From assembly GCF_013201705.1 (NCBI RefSeq), contig NZ_CP053837.1:744001-808000 (forward strand): a stretch of DNA of 64,000 nucleotides. The letters are read 5' to 3'. This DNA is from Aliarcobacter faecis (GTDB taxonomy: Bacteria; Campylobacterota; Campylobacteria; Campylobacterales; Arcobacteraceae). A model generated the notes under the pieces. That model did no database searches. It was not told the origin of the DNA and was given only the letters and a program-made list of their open reading frames with translations. Numbering within the stretch: the first letter of the stretch is position 1; each line of letters opens with the position of its first letter. The position numbers and the translations under genes were made by a program. Of the stretch, positions 60,872 to 64,000 are shown piece by piece.

Positions 60872-63544
60872 TTAAGCATTTCTTGGAGTGATTCTATTTG
60901 AATCAATCTCATATTTATTTTTAGCTTCAATAGCTACTTTTTTGTCTATTTTCCCATTTTTTGCTAGTTGAGCTAAAGTTGTATAAACTATAAAGTTTGT
61001 ATCAACTTCAAAGAATTTTCTTAAATTTGCTCTACTATCACTTCTTCCAAAACCGTCAGTTCCTAAAGCTTTGAAACTTCCTTTTACATAAGGGATTAGT
61101 TGCTCTGAATATGCTTTTATATAATCAGTTGCACTAATTATTATATTATCTTCATTGCTTCCTAAAACTTTTTCTACATAAGGTATAAGAGGAGTTTTAT
61201 CAAGATTTAGTAAATTTTCTCTTTCGATATCTTGTGCTTCTCTTGTTAATTCATTGTATGAAGTAACAGAGTAAATATCTACTTTTATATTATATTCACT
61301 AGCTAAAATTTCAGCTGCTTTTATTGCTTCTTGGAAGATTGATCCAGAACCTAAAAGTTTAACTTTAAAATCATTTTTTGCTTCAAAAGTTTTTACTTTG
61401 TAAATTCCTTTTATAATTCCCTCTTCAACACCTTGTGGCATTGCTGGTTGAGCATAATTTTCATTTAAAGTTGTAATATAGTAGAAAATATCTTCTTGTT
61501 TTTCTCCATACATTCTATTAATACCATCTTGTACTATAACAGCAACTTCATATCCATAAGTTGGGTCATAAGTAATACAATTTGGAACTGTATTTGCTAA
61601 AATATGAGAGTGCCCATCTTCGTGTTGTAAACCTTCTCCATTTAGTGTAGTTCTACCACTTGTTCCACCAACTAAGAAACCTCTAGCTTTTTGGTCACCT
61701 GCTGCGTAACATAAGTCACCAGTTCTTTGGAATCCAAACATAGAGTAGAAAATATAAAATGGAATCATTGGATAGTCATTTATTGAATATGATGTAGCAG
61801 CTGCTATCCATGAACTCATAGCTCCTAGTTCATTAATTCCTTCTTGTAAAACTTGCCCTTTAATATCCTCTTTATAGAATGCAACTTGGTCTTTATCTTG
61901 TGGAATATATTTTTGCCCAGCACTTGAGTAGATACCAAATTGTCTAAACATACCTTCCATACCAAATGTTCTAGCTTCATCAGGAACTATTGGAACAATA
62001 TTTTTACCTATATTTTTATCTTTTAATAAAGCATTTAAAACTCTTACAAATGCCATTGTTGTAGAGATTTCTCTATCTCCACTTCCTGCTGTTATTGCTT
62101 CAAAATCACTTAAAGCTGGAATTTGTAGTTTGTTTGTAAATTTCTCAAGTCTTTGAGGTACAAATCCACCAAGAGCTGCTCGTCTTTCTTTTAAATATTT
62201 AATTTCAGGTGAATTTTCATCTGGTTTATAATAAGAGTAAGACTCAACTTCTTCATCACTTATTGGTAAATCAAATCTATCTCTAAACTGTTTTAGATGA
62301 TTTACATCTACTTTTTTAACTTGGTGAGCGATATTCATACCTTCAGCAGCACTTCCCATACCGTAACCTTTTACAGTTTTTGCTAAAATAACAGAAGGTC
62401 TTCCTTTTGTCTCATTTGCTTTTTTGTAAGCTGCATAAACTTTTACAGGGTCATGACCACCTCTATTTAATTTCCAAATATCGTTGTCACTTAAATTTTC
62501 AACTAATTTTGCAGTCTCTGGGAATTTATTAAAGAAATTCTCTCTTGTATATGCTCCACCTTTTTGTTTGAAGTTTTGGTATTCTCCATCAACTGTTTGT
62601 TCCATTAACTCAAGAAGTTTTCCAGAAGTATCTTTCTCTAGTAAACTATCCCATAGACCTCCCCAAATAACTTTGATTACTTCCCAACCAGCTCCTCTAA
62701 ACTCACCTTCAAGCTCTTGGATAATTTTTCCATTTCCTCTTACTGGACCATCTAATCTTTGTAAATTACAATTGATTACAAAAATAAGATTGTCTAAACC
62801 TTCTCTTGCAGCCATTCCAATAGCACCTAAAGATTCAGGTTCATCTGTCTCTCCATCTCCCATAAAGCAATATACTTTTTGCTCACTACAATCTTTTATT
62901 CCTCTATTTGTAAGGTATTTTAAAAATCTTGCTTGATAGATTGCTTGTAAAGGTCCAAGTCCCATAGAAACTGTTGGGAATTGCCAATATGAAGGCATTA
63001 ATTTTGGGTGAGGATATGAAGATAATCCATCATTGAATGCTTCTTGTCTAAAATTATCCATTTGATCTTGTGTAAATCTTCCTTCTAAAAAGCTTCTTGC
63101 ATAGATACCTGGACTAATGTGTCCTTGGAAAAATATTAAATCTCCACCATCTTTCTCATTTGGTGCTCTAAAAAAGTGATTAAAAGCTACATCATAAAGT
63201 GTTGCTGATGATTGAAATGATGCTATATGACCACCAAGTTCTAAATGCTTATTTGAAGCTCTTTGAACCATAATTTGTGCATTCCATCTAATAATTGATC
63301 TTATTTTTCTTTCTAAATCCATATTTGCTGGCATTTTTGGTTCTTCAGAAGGAGAAATTGTATTTATATATGCAGTTGTTGCACTATAAGGTAAATGAGC
63401 TCCACTTCTTCTTGATTTATCTATTAATTTTTCTAGTAGAAAATGAGCTCTCTCAACTCCTTCTTCTTCTATAACAGCCTCTAAAGCTTCCATCCACTCT
63501 TTTGTTTCAAGAGGGTTAATATCTTCTAAATTTAACTTTGTCAT
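60872..63544 (-). CDS. aceE: Pyruvate dehydrogenase E1 component (homodimeric AceE)
   Basis: This 890-residue thiamine-diphosphate enzyme decarboxylates pyruvate and transfers the acetyl group to lipoyl-AceF. It shows LGGHIASFQSSATLYDVAFN and DLIFFQGHISPGIYARSFLE near the N-terminus (in pieces). The ThDP motif YCFMGDGETDEPESLGAI and FVINCNLQRLDGPVRGN follow. The later transketolase-like regions PDEARTFGMEGMFRQFG and GLQHEDGHSHILA are also visible. Length matches the single-chain E1 of Gram-negative bacteria. It is the first gene of the aceE-aceF-lpd operon and has AAGGAGA upstream of the ATG. Confidence 0.97.
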   Translation of the reverse strand: MTKLNLEDINPLETKEWMEALEAVIEEEGVERAHFLLEKLIDKSRRSGAHLPYSATTAYINTISPSEEPKMPANMDLERKIRSIIRWNAQIMVQRASNKHLELGGHIASFQSSATLYDVAFNHFFRAPNEKDGGDLIFFQGHISPGIYARSFLEGRFTQDQMDNFRQEAFNDGLSSYPHPKLMPSYWQFPTVSMGLGPLQAIYQARFLKYLTNRGIKDCSEQKVYCFMGDGETDEPESLGAIGMAAREGLDNLIFVINCNLQRLDGPVRGNGKIIQELEGEFRGAGWEVIKVIWGGLWDSLLEKDTSGKLLELMEQTVDGEYQNFKQKGGAYTRENFFNKFPETAKLVENLSDNDIWKLNRGGHDPVKVYAAYKKANETKGRPSVILAKTVKGYGMGSAAEGMNIAHQVKKVDVNHLKQFRDRFDLPISDEEVESYSYYKPDENSPEIKYLKERRAALGGFVPQRLEKFTNKLQIPALSDFEAITAGSGDREISTTMAFVRVLNALLKDKNIGKNIVPIVPDEARTFGMEGMFRQFGIYSSAGQKYIPQDKDQVAFYKEDIKGQVLQEGINELGAMSSWIAAATSYSINDYPMIPFYIFYSMFGFQRTGDLCYAAGDQKARGFLVGGTSGRTTLNGEGLQHEDGHSHILANTVPNCITYDPTYGYEVAVIVQDGINRMYGEKQEDIFYYITTLNENYAQPAMPQGVEEGIIKGIYKVKTFEAKNDFKVKLLGSGSIFQEAIKAAEILASEYNIKVDIYSVTSYNELTREAQDIERENLLNLDKTPLIPYVEKVLGSNEDNIIISATDYIKAYSEQLIPYVKGSFKALGTDGFGRSDSRANLRKFFEVDTNFIVYTTLAQLAKNGKIDKKVAIEAKNKYEIDSNRITPRNA

Positions 63545-63650
63545 AAATCTCCTTTATAAAAGTTTTCTTAATTTTTAAAATTAATTTGCAATTTTAATAT
63601 AAGTTGAATTATAATTCACTTATATAAAATATTTTTTAGGATAAAAATCG

Positions 63651-64000
63651 ATGAAGTTTAACAATAAATTTAGATTGATTATAACACAAAAGCTTAACGC
63701 AAAAGTTAATTCAAATATTGATAAAGCATTATTTAAAACTTTTAATAACAATAGTCTAGCTATTTTAAGGCTCTATTCTTGGGAAGATGGTATCACTTTT
63801 GGGGCAGGGCAAAATATAGAAGATTATTCAAATTTACTAAAAGAGTATAAAGATAATGTAGGAAAAAGAGTAACAGGTGGTGGAGTTTTGTTTCATGGAC
63901 ATGATATTTCATATACTATTTTAGTAAACCCAAAAACAATAGAAAATTGTGATGTCAAAGAGACATATTTTTTAATTTGCCAATTTTTAATAAAATTTTA
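63651..64000 (+). CDS. lplA: Lipoate-protein ligase (5' part, gene runs off the window)
   Basis: From ATG 63651 the frame stays open to the window end (116 full codons visible). It shows the biotin/lipoate ligase blocks: LRLYSWEDGITFGAGQN near residue 45 and GKRVTGGGVLFHGHDISYTIL, equivalent to the RR-x-x-GGG-x-V-x-HD lipoyl-AMP-binding motif. The enzyme attaches lipoate to lipoyl domains such as those of AceF. It diverges from aceE across 106 bp, so supply and target share a promoter region. The C-terminal part is outside the window. Confidence 0.88.
   Translation, partial: MKFNNKFRLIITQKLNAKVNSNIDKALFKTFNNNSLAILRLYSWEDGITFGAGQNIEDYSNLLKEYKDNVGKRVTGGGVLFHGHDISYTILVNPKTIENCDVKETYFLICQFLIKF

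Overview
The window is very AT-rich, coding-dense bacterial DNA. Its gene content points to a Campylobacterota bacterium close to Arcobacter/Aliarcobacter: an epsilonproteobacterial Sec-type periplasmic formate dehydrogenase cluster, a NIT-domain chemoreceptor, FccAB sulfide dehydrogenase, TonB-dependent receptors, Sel1-repeat proteins and AceE-type pyruvate dehydrogenase. The family is inferred from protein content; the species cannot be read from the sequence. No gene-free stretch exceeds 300 bp; the longest is 17949-18199, which holds a paired palindromic operator. I see no insertion sequence, CRISPR array, rRNA or prophage.

Layout. 1-7048 (minus): selA-selB, a UvrD-like helicase, a DUF3142-like protein and an exported helical protein cut by the window edge, all tightly packed. 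7104-7203 (plus): tRNA-Sec (anticodon UCA), divergent from selA. 7322-11784 (plus): a PIN-PhoH gene broken by a frameshift, an HD phosphohydrolase that lacks a normal start codon, and two Sel1-repeat proteins. 11968-16022: a TonB receptor with an STN domain, a T4-type lysozyme and selD. 16249-21080 (plus): a Tat-exported transglutaminase with MerT- and MerP-like proteins, then a TonB receptor with a DUF4198 protein behind two palindromes. 21176-22322 (minus): an HPP membrane protein and a TetR regulator, each preceded by the same operator.

22374-35904 is the formate dehydrogenase island. A minus-strand sensory triad (binding protein, histidine kinase, response regulator) diverges from a plus-strand run: polyferredoxin, TorD-type chaperone, a strong hairpin, small Tat protein, selenocysteine-containing FdhA with an in-frame UGA and bSECIS hairpin, FdhB, FdhC, FdhD, a NifS-like enzyme and MoeA. 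With selA, selB, selC and selD also present, the window carries the complete set for making a selenocysteine formate dehydrogenase.

35930-49526 is mostly housekeeping: FccAB, a DinB polymerase, a PiT phosphate transporter, a YdhR-like protein, an aldolase-like enzyme, RNase HI, a chemoreceptor, DUF2721 and DUF302 proteins, an ArsR regulator with a Zn/Cd-type P-ATPase, and an aldose epimerase. 49588-57711 is a type I restriction-modification island (hsdM, AlbA_2 regulator, hsdS, DUF3800 gene, hsdR). Directly behind the DUF3800 stop codon lies a compact G+C-rich RNA-like structure, the most interesting non-coding signal here. 57765-63544 (minus) is the aceE-aceF-lpd operon, with a divergent lipoate-protein ligase gene running off the right edge.
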